From: Cunninghamella blakesleeana
Taxonomy: Eukaryota; Mucoromycota; Mucoromycetes; Mucorales; Cunninghamellaceae
Assembly (NCBI GenBank): GCA_017871115.1
Contig: JAFCIZ010000005.1
Coordinates: 4,705,501-4,769,500, forward strand
Direction: 5' to 3'
Length of the DNA stretch: 64,000 bases
Made by a program: the position numbers and the translations under genes. Shown here in pieces: positions 11,901 to 21,677 of this stretch (position 1 is the stretch's first letter; each line of letters opens with the position of its first letter). Under the pieces are notes generated by a model. It was given only the letters and a program-made list of their open reading frames with translations, was not told the origin of the DNA and ran no database searches.

Positions 11901-12486
11901 GTTACGAAAATATACTGAAGGCGACATATACAGTTGGGATAAATATATACAAAGAATAGAATGGGCTTGTCGTATAAGAACACATAGCACTACTGGATGT
12001 AGTCCATTCTTTATGACATATGGTGTACATCCTTGTCTTCCAGGTGATAATATCCATCCACACTTATTATCTGAAAACGAACTTGAAGACAGGCAAGCTG
12101 AAATTAATACTTTAAATAGTAAAAGGTGGTCCCAGCTTGAAAAAATAAGAATAAAAGCTAAACAAGATACTATCAAGCAACAGGAATATGACAAAAAAAG
12201 ATGGGATGCAACTAGTAGATTACAAACATTCAATGTTGGTGATGCTGTCTTGTTACGACACGAAAATCCCTTCAGTTTAGAACCTAAGTGGTTTGGTCCT
12301 TTCATCATAGACAAATGTAATTATCAACAAAATATATATTATGTAAAAGAATTACAAGATGGAAGACCGTATAAATCGTGGGTTCACACTGATCGTTTAA
12401 AAAAGGCAGTATCAAATTCTACTATCGAATCCACATGGTATCACCCAACGATTAAACGAGCTTCATTCCCTACACCACAAAAATAA
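8890..12486 (+). CDS. retrotransposon Pol polyprotein (PR-RT-RNase H-INT)
   Basis: The frame is open from 8890 to the stop at 12484-12486, about 1,198 codons, overlapping gag by 25 bases in the -1 frame. The first 110 codons are Ser/Asn/Asp-rich. Aspartic protease: AMIDSGASENY near 9256. Reverse transcriptase: KKDGSMRMCIDYRSLNK and the catalytic LVYLDDILIYS near 10267. RNase H: ETDASDYGIGAVLLQ near 10726 and YTDHNPLKYLRS. Integrase: an HHCC zinc module (YHESFGHLG...CKPCQ, near 11374), then the D,D,E core in HLDFIGEL, LTDRGANFMS and NGKCERLNG, and a C-terminal WFGPFII module (GPF type). All catalytic residues I can check are present. Pol has no good ATG near its start and is probably made by frameshifting from gag. 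Confidence 0.95.
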   Translation, partial: TTGFSRRVTASRGQLHSITNSSTNTNDEYSSNTNAPNNIGSFDTFDFVDPSESSSTGSNSSNNDNSIVINNNNPFFNKNPDIEPYAIDDINVDDKHLAGLYTVNPTTLPLYKVKVQNDEFKAMIDSGASENYVSSKLIPYAENIQSVKNRCIEVANGTTINIDKAINIRLNINGYTNLIKANVFDSKFDIILGRTWLQQEKPIPDWTKDQWTLQQYNSTYTMSPIYSSNDVPQLNYLISAKQAERLVKNDHVECFLVHMKQPDDLNNKLILNHEWSTLVNDFKEVFQDNLPGLPPNRDVQHVINTGDARPINRPPYKMSPLELDELRRQLDELLRMGLIRPSASSWGAPVLFVKKKDGSMRMCIDYRSLNKVTIRNNYPLPRIDECLEQLKGAKYFTSLDLKSGYHQVRIQPSDIPKTAFNTRYGQYEFLVLPFGLTNAPPSFQSLMNSVLGPCLDNFALVYLDDILIYSKTPQEHIKHVHEILSRLRQNKMIVNLKKCEFNKAKLTFVGFEVSAEGIRPDDKKITAVKNWPIPTNVHEVRQFNGLAQHYRRFIPSFASIAAPLTDLTQGNGPKNRPITWSDKCQKAFDELKSKLIQSPVLMLPDDSKPFIIETDASDYGIGAVLLQKGDDDKLHPIAYESKKLQPAEQKYPTQERELLAILHAIRTWRCFIEGRTYTVYTDHNPLKYLRSKQKPTPRLTRWLNEIELYDPIIEYKPGKENGASDALSRCMLPLNKEDPLKLMKPEYLYTIPSGNTLATEPGHSSDWPLYYKLPPSRIPSEAKTILDKNKTNYFINYNNQVMYRHRSKDGKIKDIPFIPFTNRANIIQQYHESFGHLGITSLLPLLLERVHWPTIKKDLTDWITTCKPCQIATKPRRNRHMAPMIPLDVPLPFARWHLDFIGELPTTNKGNKWLLVVVDYATNWPILKALPEATGPAIAKVIYEEIVLKFGCPKEILTDRGANFMSLIIQHYNRLVKIHHKLTSAFHPRTNGKCERLNGVIKDMLRKYTEGDIYSWDKYIQRIEWACRIRTHSTTGCSPFFMTYGVHPCLPGDNIHPHLLSENELEDRQAEINTLNSKRWSQLEKIRIKAKQDTIKQQEYDKKRWDATSRLQTFNVGDAVLLRHENPFSLEPKWFGPFIIDKCNYQQNIYYVKELQDGRPYKSWVHTDRLKKAVSNSTIESTWYHPTIKRASFPTPQK

Positions 12487-12516
12487 TAACAAAAATATAT
12501 TTATTTTTGTTGTTTT

Positions 12517-12520
<4 letters not shown>

Positions 12521-12551
<31 letters not shown>
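12521..12551 (+). repeat. 31-base poly-A tract inside the element
   Basis: An uninterrupted run of A lies between the pol stop and the 3' LTR. It is not at the end of the element, so it is not an LTR polyadenylation tail. It may be slippage-expanded or a captured tail. Confidence 0.85.
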
Positions 12552-12554
<3 letters not shown>

Positions 12555-12619
12555 TTTCGTCTTTCCTCGACCTCGGCACAAATTTAATCTCAGAAAATCG
12601 CGGTCGATTATTTTTTTTT

Positions 12620-12631
12620 GCGGGGGGCTAA
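12620..12631 (+). promoter_or_regulatory. candidate polypurine tract
   Basis: GCGGGGGGCTAA abuts the 3' LTR (12632). The six-G run in an AT-rich element is the expected purine primer for plus-strand DNA synthesis, though the CTAA between the run and the LTR is unusual. Confidence 0.55.
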
Positions 12632-12895
12632 TGTCGGTACGATTAGCGGAATTTTAAAAAGCATTTTCCTTTTTTAACCTTTTTCATTTAAACCTTTAGT
12701 CTCCTATCATACTTTTAATTAATGTGATAAACCTCGCGAATAATTAATATTATTCTATTTTAATATTAACTAATAGTATTGTAAAAATATAAATAACGAC
12801 ATTTGAATGAAAAGGAAATAAAGATTATCTTTTTACTTTTGTTTTTAATATTATTTTTGATTTAAAGAATTAAAGTCAGAATATCCAAACTGACA
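12632..12895 (+). repeat. 3' LTR (264 bp)
   Basis: Identical to the 5' LTR by eye. It is followed by ATAA (12896-12899), the second copy of the target-site duplication. Confidence 0.95.
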
Positions 12896-13613
12896 ATAAT
12901 ATTTCAACAGAAACATTGACAAAAATTCCTAATAAGGCGATTTACTTAAGTTTTTTTTGTTTATAAAAACATTGATACTTTATTTTTTTAAAAAAAATAA
13001 AGTATAATTGAATTGCATGATTTCAAGAAGTAAATACATGAAAATCTTTTAAAATAATTATAATAATATAACATTATAGATAAATAGTTTTCTTTGTCAG
13101 TTTAATTATCGAGATGATTGATAAAAGTTGTTTTTTGTTTTTTAATAAAAATTTCTCGATAGTAAATAACAATAAACACAAGTATTTACTTTATGAATTA
13201 GCTTTCTTTAGTTTTAGAATGAAAAATAATAATAATAATTAAATTCTACTTTTGTAGTTTTACTTTAATAAAAAAATAAAATCAGGAACATTTTTTCTAA
13301 AAATAAGATATGTAATCTAATCTAATATTGACAGTCAACCATTTATTAAATTTAAGTACTATTACTTTTTTTAAAAATAAATACAATAATCATTAAATAT
13401 GCATTTATTGTTTAAATAATATATGTATACATGTATATAGTGTGTGTATGTATATATTTAGATATGTCTAAAGACTTGAAAAATGATCTGTCGAAAAAAA
13501 ACCATAGCGGACTTTAAATCATGACGTAAAATTTACACCAGGTTATAAAAAAAATTTATTATCTCGTTCCTTTATTTTGTTTTTTTTAACTTGTATTATT
13601 TTTTATTATTAAA
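12896..13613. other. spacer upstream of COX6a
   Basis: A/T-rich spacer that continues the pre-insertion host sequence after the retrotransposon. It carries the COX6a promoter; a pyrimidine-rich stretch (13560-13600) precedes the start codon. No gene seen. Confidence 0.5.
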
Positions 13614-14327
13614 ATGGCTTCTCGTGCTCTTTTCAATAACCAATTGATCCAAACCGTTAAGCGTTCAGGTGTTCGTTTCTCTTCTACTGCCACCGCTGTC
13701 GAACAAGAAGCTATTAAATCTCATGCTGCCAGTAAAGTCTTTTATTTTTATTTTTTGCAATATGAATATACTGTATTTTATGTAGATTGATTCTCATCGT
13801 TTTATTATTACTATTATTATTGTTATTAATTTGTTTACTTAGAATCTGCCGATACCTGGAAGAAGATCTCCATCTTTGTCTGTATCCCTGCGTAAGTTAA
13901 TGATTAGATAATAAAATTATAATTATACTAACAATTAAAATAGTAATGACAATAATAATAATAGACAGCTATACTAACGTACCTATTACTTATTTAAAAT
14001 TAAATTACTTTAGCCTCGCTGCTGCCAGTTTAAACGCTTACAACTTATACGAAAAACATCATGAACATCAATTACACCATCCTAAGGAATGGGTTAAATA
14101 TGAATATATCAACCTCCGTGTTAGAGTAAGTTAATTTTTTATTTGTTTATTTATTTATTTGTTTATTTCATATGAAAGTGATTTTCTATTTATTTACAAT
14201 ACATACATACATACATACATATATTTATTGATTCATGAACTTTTTTTCTTTCTTTTTCTAGCCTTTCTTCTGGGGTAAGGAATCTTTATTCTTCAATCCT
14301 AAAGTCAACTTATCCGCTGATGCTTAA
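13614..14327 (+). CDS. COX13: cytochrome c oxidase subunit 6a (COX13)
   Basis: Nuclear-encoded subunit VIa of respiratory complex IV, in the mitochondrial inner membrane. Four exons, 13614-13731, 13843-13891, 14014-14125 and 14262-14327, give 114 residues. The N-terminus (MASRALFNNQLIQTVKRSGV) is an arginine/lysine- and serine-containing presequence. ADTWKKISIFVCIPALAAASLNAY is the single membrane helix with its conserved TWKKIS lead-in. The tail HHPKEWVKYEYINLRVRPFFWG and ESLFFNP match the family's signature 'Y..RVK.FPWGDG..SLFHNP'. The length is as expected for the family. It is read in the same direction as the two genes that follow. Confidence 0.93.
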
Positions 14328-14749
14328 ATATAGATATATACATATATATTATCTTTAAAAGAAACCTTGTAAGAGTCAAGATCATTTGGATAATTATGTA
14401 TTTTTTATTTTTTTATTTTTTGTATAAGTATTAGATCTGCTTTTTTTACATATACACATTTATTTATAGTTATATACATTTATAAAAAAAGAAAGAAAAA
14501 CTAATTATACTCATTTCTTCTTTTGTTCAATAATATTAATAAAAAAAAGTTTAAAAAAAAATATTTAATGTTGAAATGTTATCCAAATAATTTATCATCC
14601 ACATTCCATTTAAAAAAAAAAATATCCTTCTTTATTATCATCATTATTTTATATTTTTATTTTTCCTACTCTTTTTTTTTTATATTCTTCTTTTTCGTTC
14701 TTTTTCTTTTTCAAACAATTATTTATTTATTTATTTATTTTATTTATTA
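14328..14749. other. intergenic spacer, no gene seen
   Basis: T-rich spacer after COX6a. A short open frame here is A/T homopolymer translation (poly-Lys then poly-Phe/Ile) and I do not count it as a gene. Confidence 0.5.
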
Positions 14750-15556
14750 ATGTATATAATCGATTCAATCACAACGTCAACCTCAGTTTTACAATGGAGA
14801 TTATCAGATTCAATAGACGGTATAATGGTTTTTCCAATAATTGAACATCCATTTGATTTATCTCATTATTTTATGGTTTTGATCTGTATTATCATGATAT
14901 TGGATATTTTACCGCCTCATATGTCTTTAAAGGTATATATACAAGTCAGTGATAATAAAATAGGTTGGTTTATATATTAAAAAAGTAGCATATGTATTTT
15001 CTTTTTTTTTTTTTTTACTATATATCAAGTCATTATTAGGTATAAACCTCGTTATCATGTTAATACAATTAATAAATTATACATATCTAATTTCCAACCG
15101 ATACTTATATATTCAAGAACAATTAAATGAAACATGGCAAAGAAGTTTTGAAAATGATCCTTGGTTCATTCAAGAATTAGAAGATGACTGGCAATGTAGA
15201 GGGTTTCACAATAGTTATGATCGTAATATTCATGATGACCATTCTCTTTATACAAATAAAGGATGTTTTTATTTCATGAATCAACAGTTTGGTAACAAAA
15301 TTTATAGATTTGCTTTAATTTTATGGTTTATCAAGTGGTTACAGGTAATATAATTAAATATTTGTATGGGGTATATGGAGAAAGAGAGAAAATAGATGAA
15401 TTTTGTATTAATTAGCTTTATCCAATTTTTTAATATATATATAATCGATAGATATTTGCTGGGTTACTTTTTTTTACGTTATATGATTATTATTTTAAAA
15501 AAGAAAATGATCATAAAGACTTGGAAGTATCCGTAGATCTAAAAAACATTGTTTAA
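14750..15556 (+). CDS. possible tetraspanin-like membrane protein
   Basis: Three exons, 14750-14932, 15030-15344 and 15452-15556, give 200 residues. Hydrophobic segments are YFMVLICIIMILDIL (about 40-55), INLVIMLIQLINYTYLI (about 65-85) and YRFALILWFIKWLQIFAGLL (about 150-175). Between the last two lies a roughly 65-residue loop that resembles a tetraspanin large extracellular loop: QEQLNETWQRSF, then DDWQCRGFHN where tetraspanins have CCG, and a later Cys in NKGCFYF. The first of four helices expected in a tetraspanin is not evident, and the CCG motif is CRG. Either the family call is wrong or an N-terminal exon was missed. Function unassigned. Confidence 0.55.
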
Positions 15557-15754
15557 AATTCCGCCGAATTTTTAAAAAAAGGTAGAAAATTTTTTCCTTA
15601 TTCCCCTTTTTTCTTACTCTTCCTCTATCGTTCTTTTTTTTTTTTTATACAAATCTATTTTTATTTTATTTAATAATAGAATAAAAAAAAAAAAAAGAAT
15701 TGCATTTATATAATTAAAGCTATTATTTCTAAATACGTATATATATCTATATAG

Positions 15755-15787
<33 letters not shown>

Positions 15788-15830
15788 AAAAAAAATGTAT
15801 AATATTATTATTATTCAATCCAACAAATAA

Positions 15831-16471
15831 ATGATTCCTGATTCACTTGTACCATCTTTAATCAATTATACACGTATATTCAATGAAGCCCGTTCACCCC
15901 GTGTGGCCATATGGACCAGACATTTCATCAATCAGTGTGTGGATTGGTGTTTAATGATAGAAGCGGAACTTGCTGTTTTATCTGATGAAGACATTCAAAA
16001 GTGTCAAATGTTGGCTCAACAACAATTATCAACAGATTGGCAGCTAACTTTACCTTCTTTGCCAATTTTATTAGATGCTTTTCATCAATTTTATTTATGC
16101 CTTATTCAAAATATGTATTTACCTCAAGAAACATATCATTATTTGTTATCAACGTATCAATTTTTGAATTCTTCGGATTCTATACGTGAAAATATAACGC
16201 AGGTAAATTAATTGTATTTTTAAACAAAGAATAAATATAAAAGAATGATGGGTATACGCGTGTATCTGTATATGAATCCTTTTTTATTTATGTTTTATGT
16301 ATTTCATGACAGATTGTTAATATGTACATATTAATCACACCATTTTTTTTATTTTTATTTTTATAATTTAAGGATCTTACTATTTTAGCTAATAATGCAG
16401 CTACTTGTAAAATTTTAAATGATATGGAAAAAATATTATTAGAAGACGATGATGATAAATCAACGAATTAG
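15831..16471 (+). CDS. unrecognised 156-residue protein
   Basis: Two exons, 15831-16202 and 16373-16471, joined in frame at a canonical GTAAAT...AAG site, give 156 residues. The protein looks helical and slightly acidic: DEDIQKCQMLAQQQLSTDW, LPILLDAFHQFYLCLIQ, then an acidic C-terminus EDDDDKSTN. There is no signal peptide or membrane helix. The normal composition and spliced frame argue that it is real. I do not recognise a family. Confidence 0.6.
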
Positions 16472-16820
16472 AACTATATAAGCATAATAAAAATCAGTTG
16501 GTTTGTAATGTAAACATGCATCTATTTTTATGATTTGTATTTATTTTAAAAGAAAAAAAAAGCAAATAATACAGGAATTAATGTTACAAAAGAGTGATGT
16601 GAATGATGATATAATAATATTAATAATAGTAAAAATAAAAAGAAGCAATAATACAAGAAAATCAAAAAATTGAATGAATGATGATGTAATAATAAAAAAG
16701 AGTATTGTAGTGTATAAATATGAGATAGAGATGGATAGAGAGAAGGGAAGAAAAGAGAAGAAATAAAATAGGTTTTTTTTTTATCTATATGTATCCAATG
16801 TATATATATATATATATACA
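16472..16820. other. convergent spacer
   Basis: Spacer between the unknown plus-strand gene and the minus-strand SAM carrier. It is A/T- and GA-rich with no gene. Confidence 0.5.
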
Positions 16821-18229
16821 TTAATGTCTACCATCTTCTAATAAACGAAGTTGTGTACAAGTTTTAAGAGCTTTTTCATAAACGCCTAAAAAGATACTGC
16901 CACCAATAGAGATCCACATAACACGGGGTCCAATACCTGATAATAATACTCTAGGACCTTCTTCTGCAACGATTCGTTTCATTGTTGATAAAATACCAGT
17001 ATATTGTTTTGTAGATTGATTCTATTTTAAATTAAAAATAATAGATGAAAAAGTAAATAAATATGAATATACAGAAATCATATAAATATATTTTTTCCCT
17101 ATCTTAGAAATTTTTTCCTTTTGTATATATTATTCTTTTACCTTATTTGAAAGCATGATTCTAGTTTTACAAACATCTAAAGGCGTAGTAATAGCGGCAG
17201 CAATACCACCGGCTAAAGAGCCACATAGAGCAGCTTGGTAAGGTTCAGCTTCCTGACTATATTGTTTAAAATATAACTTTTTAAAGAATTCATACAAAGG
17301 AAATTGAATACAAGCAAAAGGAATTTCTCTTGCTACAGTAGACAAAAAGCCACGATAGAGACCAAGAATCCCTTCAGTTCGAATCACATTTGATACTGTT
17401 GATGATACTGAATTGAATTGTTTAGTTTGCATACGTTGTTTAATGATTTCAGTTGGGACACGGACTGTACAAGCCGTCTATATATATATATATATTTGTT
17501 TTTAATAAAAAGGGAAAAAGTAGAATGAGTATAAATAAATAAAATAATCATCTTATCCACGATTCTCTCTCTCTCTCTCTTTTTTTTTTTTTTTTTTTTT
17601 TGATATATATATATGATTAACTTACCACTTCACCGCATGATGCAGCTACCATATGAATAAAAGGTGCATAATTTGGATCAATGGATGCGCCTAATACTCT
17701 TTTACTTGCTTCATATGTGACAAAAAATAAAGATGCTGCATAATGAAAAAATAATAAACAGACATAGATAGGTATGTATTAATATATATATATATATATA
17801 CTTGTATACAATGAACCATTTTTATTTATTATTTTTACCACTTGGAGCACTTCCAATGACAGCAGCTAAAAGACCTGAATAAACACCTTTTAATCCACCT
17901 GAAGCCATAAATCCAGCTTGTGATTGTAACCGTGTTTTAATGGTGTCTATTATATAAATATATATATATGAATAATAGTAATAATAATAATAATAATAAC
18001 AATAATAATAATATTTAAATAATTATAATATATATCTTTCTAAATTTATAATAACCTGTCATTTTGTTATTATTATTATTAATATTTACAATATTAATTT
18101 ATTATTACCTAAAGGAAACAAAACAGTGTCAACAGCTGTACCAGCAATAGCGCCTGAGAGTAAAGCAGCTTTTAAATTACGTGGTCCTTGATGGATTTCA
18201 AATGCTTCTACTTCAGTACTATTACTCAT
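16821..18229 (-). CDS. PET8: mitochondrial S-adenosylmethionine carrier (PET8/SLC25A26 type)
   Basis: Inner-membrane antiporter that brings S-adenosylmethionine into mitochondria in exchange for S-adenosylhomocysteine. Exons (minus) are 18109-18229, 17839-17946, 17626-17735, 17142-17477 and 16821-17021, giving 291 residues, the usual carrier length. The three carrier repeats have their Px[DE]xx[KR] motifs: FPLDTIKTRLQ, RVPTEIIKQRMQ and TPLDVCKTRIM. Family-specific stretches shared with yeast Pet8 include GSAPSASLFFVTYE, FLSTVAREIPFACIQFPLYE and LCGSLAGGIAAAITTPLD. The start at 18229 follows a T-rich leader. I am confident of the subfamily; transport specificity is inferred from similarity. 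Confidence 0.92.
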
Positions 18230-19020
18230 TTTTATATAATCTATTTTTAAGATATTCTATTATTTAATAATAATAATAATAATAAAAGGAAAGAAGAGAA
18301 AGGGAGGAAGGGAAAAAAAAAAAAAAAAATAGAGACAAGAAAATTTTTGAAAAAAGTGATCATTTTTGAAAACCCCGACCGGTTTTTTTGATATTTTTTT
18401 TTTTCTCCCTCTTATATTTATACTCTTTCAGCCACTCACACTACTATTCAACCACCAATTTTTTTTAATACTCTTCATAAATATAAAAAGGACCCTTTTG
18501 ATAATTATTGGTAAGAATGTATTTATAATAAACTATAGAACATATGATATAAATAAACTTTAAACAAATGATCAGTTACTATTTTGATATAATAAGTCAG
18601 TTGAATGATCTATAGTTAGCTACAGCGATGGCTATTTATTTCTTAAATACAGTTAGATATAGCAAAAAAGGAAAGAAAAAGTTGGTTACCTTTTTAGTTT
18701 ATAACTTAAAATATGAAACAAGATGATAAGGCTTAGTGGGTTTTTATTTTATTATTTTTATTATTATAAAAAATAAATAAACATGAAGAAGTTAAAAAAA
18801 AAAGTATGTATAGATATATATAAATGTATATATAAGAAAGAATAAAAAAAAAAAATATAATTATAAAAATGGGTTTGATTTTTTAAAAAAGGGAATACGA
18901 ATGATTTATAAAAGTATATTTATAGTAATGATAAATGATGAAGTGATGATTGTAAGTATTTTTTTTTTTTTTTTTTTTTTTTTTGAAATAGTATATATAT
19001 TATATATACACACAAGTGTA
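18230..19020. other. spacer between SAM carrier and secreted-protein gene
   Basis: Holds the SAM carrier promoter near 18230-18400 and the 3' end of the minus-strand secreted-protein gene. Several homopolymers, including a run of about 24 T near 18960-18983. No gene seen. Confidence 0.5.
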
Positions 19021-20098
19021 TTAAGGCCATTGTAAAATTTCAGCTTTAATATGATCATCCCAACCAGTACAATGAGTACTTGCGTTATCCCCTTTACAAA
19101 TAGATTTTAAATCTTGTTTAGCCCAAATATCCAAAGACCGTATGGTATTACTAACCAATCGATTAGCATAATCTATTACCGCTACGCCATCCGTCATGGA
19201 ACCTGCTCCGTAATGTACCATAACACTGTGTAAGGATTTTTTAATATTTTGTACAAGACTATGAACTAACAATCCGTTATCAAATGTTGCATGATCTGTT
19301 AATTGACTTTCAATTCTACCAAGAATACGTCCTTTTACCTAAAAAAGAATTCATACATATAAAAAAAAAAATTCATTTAATATATGCATACGTATTTTAT
19401 TAAACTCTCTTTTTAATTATTTCTTTTTTATTTTACCATTTCTAAATGATAGCAAATAGAAGGAGGGTTACCACAAATATAATCCATTTTACTACCTATT
19501 TAAATAAAGAAAAAAAGTAAGGTTAGAGATTATCCCCTTTTCCAGCTATATATATATAAATATATAAATATATAAATATATAAATATATAAATATATAAA
19601 TATATAATTATATAAATATATAGTTATATATATATATATATATACATATACATATGCATATACAACTAAAAGTATCTTACATTCTTCAAGAGTCCAAGAA
19701 ACACCAGGGGGAGGCATCTTTCTTTCTAAACGTTTAGGATTATTACAATCACCTTTAAAAGGATCTTGTTCTTGGAACATGACACTAAATATTCCATCTT
19801 CTAATTGTTTTTCAGTTGCACGATAAGCGAATTCTTTTAAAGTCTTTTGAGTTGTAGATATAATATTTTCATGAATGGCTTTCACAGGGACTACGTTGCT
19901 TATTTCTTCTGGTACATCTTCATCTTTGGTAAATAAATTTTCTTTTAATATTACTTGTAATCGATCTACTGTATCATACACAACTGGTTTATAACTTTCT
20001 GCAAATGCTTTGGCTACTCCATGTCGACACTCGGGTTCACAACTATATACTAAACTGGTCAAGAGGGTAAGGATGGTTAAACTTTTCTTTAGTAACAT
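19021..20098 (-). CDS. secreted 8-cysteine protein, family unknown
   Basis: Three exons (minus), 19681-20098, 19437-19495 and 19021-19338, give 264 residues. The N-terminus MLLKKSLTILTLLTSLVYS is a clear signal peptide, and the mature chain would start at CEPECRHGVAKAFAESY. Eight cysteines remain: two in CEPEC, then GDC, EEC, YIC, SIC, ICKGD and HCTG; the even number fits disulfide pairing outside the cell. No catalytic motif, GPI signal or second membrane helix is seen. A splice junction rebuilds the fourth Cys codon (T|GT), which supports the exon model. I do not recognise the family and assign no role. Confidence 0.75.
19547..19640. repeat. 8-bp AT minisatellite in an intron
   Basis: About nine near-perfect copies of an AAATATAT unit followed by a TA run, within the first intron of the secreted-protein gene. 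Confidence 0.8.
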
Positions 20099-20945
20099 AA
20101 TGATATTAGTATGTGTATATGTAGTAATGAATGTAAAAAAAAGACTTGAAATAAAAAAGAAAAAGAAAGAAAGAAAGAAAGAAAGAAAGAAAAAAAAAGG
20201 GGATTTATATAAATAGGAGAATCTAAAAAGTCAAAAAAAAAAGAGAGGAGATTAAAAGAACCAATGGTTTTTATTGGCTGATTATTTATAAATTAAAACC
20301 ACCACCTAAAAAGACCTTAAAAAGGAATAAAAAAGTGAAAAAGAACTGTATTATATATTTACCCTGTTGTGGGACAAAAAGGTTGAGTTAGTGATCATGT
20401 CCTGGCTTTGAAAATAAAATAAAATAATAAAAATACCTCTAGTTTCATATATAATATACTTTATGGCTTTTATTTGTTTTTATATGTTTTTTTTTAAAAA
20501 AAAAAAACTTAGCCCAACTCTTGTTTTGATATGTATATCAAAATAGTAACTTATCAGTTTATAGTATTTTTTATATTTATATTTATATATTTTTTATTTT
20601 TTATTTTTATATATAAAAGTAATGATATGTATAAAAAATGAAAGTTATATAAAGATAAAATAAAATAAGAGAGGATACACAAAAAATTAATGAATAAAAT
20701 ATAAAAAAAGCTAATAAAAAAGTGATATCAGTACTCGATTCCCTATTTTTTTTTATAATAATAAAAAAAAAATTAGCCAAATAAAGATTAATTATAAATA
20801 AATAAAGAAAAAAAAAAAAAAAAAATTGAAATGATGTAACCAATGCTTTTTTTTTTTTTTTTTTCTTCTAGACTCCATTTCCAAAACAAGCTAAAATTAT
20901 TATTATATATATTATATAATCTATCTTATATTTATTATATTTATA
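20099..20945. other. spacer with GAAA repeat, no gene seen
   Basis: Contains the promoter of the secreted-protein gene (a GAAA microsatellite at about 20160-20192 lies just upstream of its start) and the 3' region of VTS1. An alternative last exon of VTS1 could lie near 20860-20905. Confidence 0.5.
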
Positions 20946-21640
20946 TTAACTTACATTTTCTTGACAATGGCGTTGAACATTTTCAAATACTTTTAATAAT
21001 TTACGCCTAGCACCTATTGTATTTACTCCAGCATCAATCATATCTTGATCACTCATTTTAATAACTTGTTGCCATTGTAATCCAATAAAAGCATGTCCAT
21101 ATTTGTGTAGCCTTAAACTTCTTAACCAATTTTGTACATCTTTCAATTAAAAATGAAATTAAATTAATATAATATAATAAAAACAAAACAGAAAATTTCA
21201 TATTCGTTTTTCATAATTCTATTTATGTTTTTCTTTACCTTTCATTAACTCAAAATCAACTGTTTCAGCGGCAATTTTATCTTTAAGAGCTCTTGCTGCC
21301 GAGGATCGTTTTCTTCTACGAGCTGTTCCGGTTAATACAGGCGAATCATCTTTTCCACTGTTATTGTTGTTATCATCACTTTGATCACTTTGATTATCTG
21401 TACCAGTAGAATGGGATATTTCTAATACTTCATTTTCATAAACTGTAGGTGGAGGTGCTAAAAAGGAGGAATTTGGAATGGTTGAAGTAGAAGAAGTGAG
21501 GGTTGGTGGAGGAAGTTGAGAAGGTGAAGGGGATTGGGAAGTGGTTGTTGAAGAAGTAGAAGGTGATAATAATAACGAAGAAGGTCCAGATGAAACATCT
21601 TTTTTAATACTAGTTGTAGTAAGAGAAGGTGATGATGATA

Positions 21641-21677
<37 letters not shown>

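Larger units (their letters stand above)
7363..12895 (+). mobile_element. complete Ty3/gypsy LTR retrotransposon
   Basis: The 5.53-kb element is flanked by 264-bp LTRs (7363-7626 and 12632-12895) that begin TGTCGG and end CTGACA and are identical base for base by eye. The 4-bp sequence ATAA at 7359-7362 recurs at 12896-12899 as target-site duplication. Internal parts in order are a primer binding site next to the 5' LTR, gag with a CCHC zinc knuckle, and pol with protease, reverse transcriptase, RNase H and integrase in the Ty3/gypsy (Metaviridae) order, then a G-rich candidate polypurine tract. Both long frames are open. Identical LTRs and open frames indicate a recent insertion that may still be active. 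It sits 56 bp after the 3' end of the tRNA-Trp gene. No chromodomain is visible after the integrase. Confidence 0.96.

Noticed and set aside
11826..12314. 162-codon minus-strand frame inside the retrotransposon
   Set aside because: Antisense shadow of the integrase region; pol on the plus strand carries every conserved motif.
14523..14750. Poly-Lys/poly-Phe frame upstream of the tetraspanin-like gene
   Set aside because: Translation of A/T homopolymers with no conserved feature; could not be spliced sensibly to the next gene.
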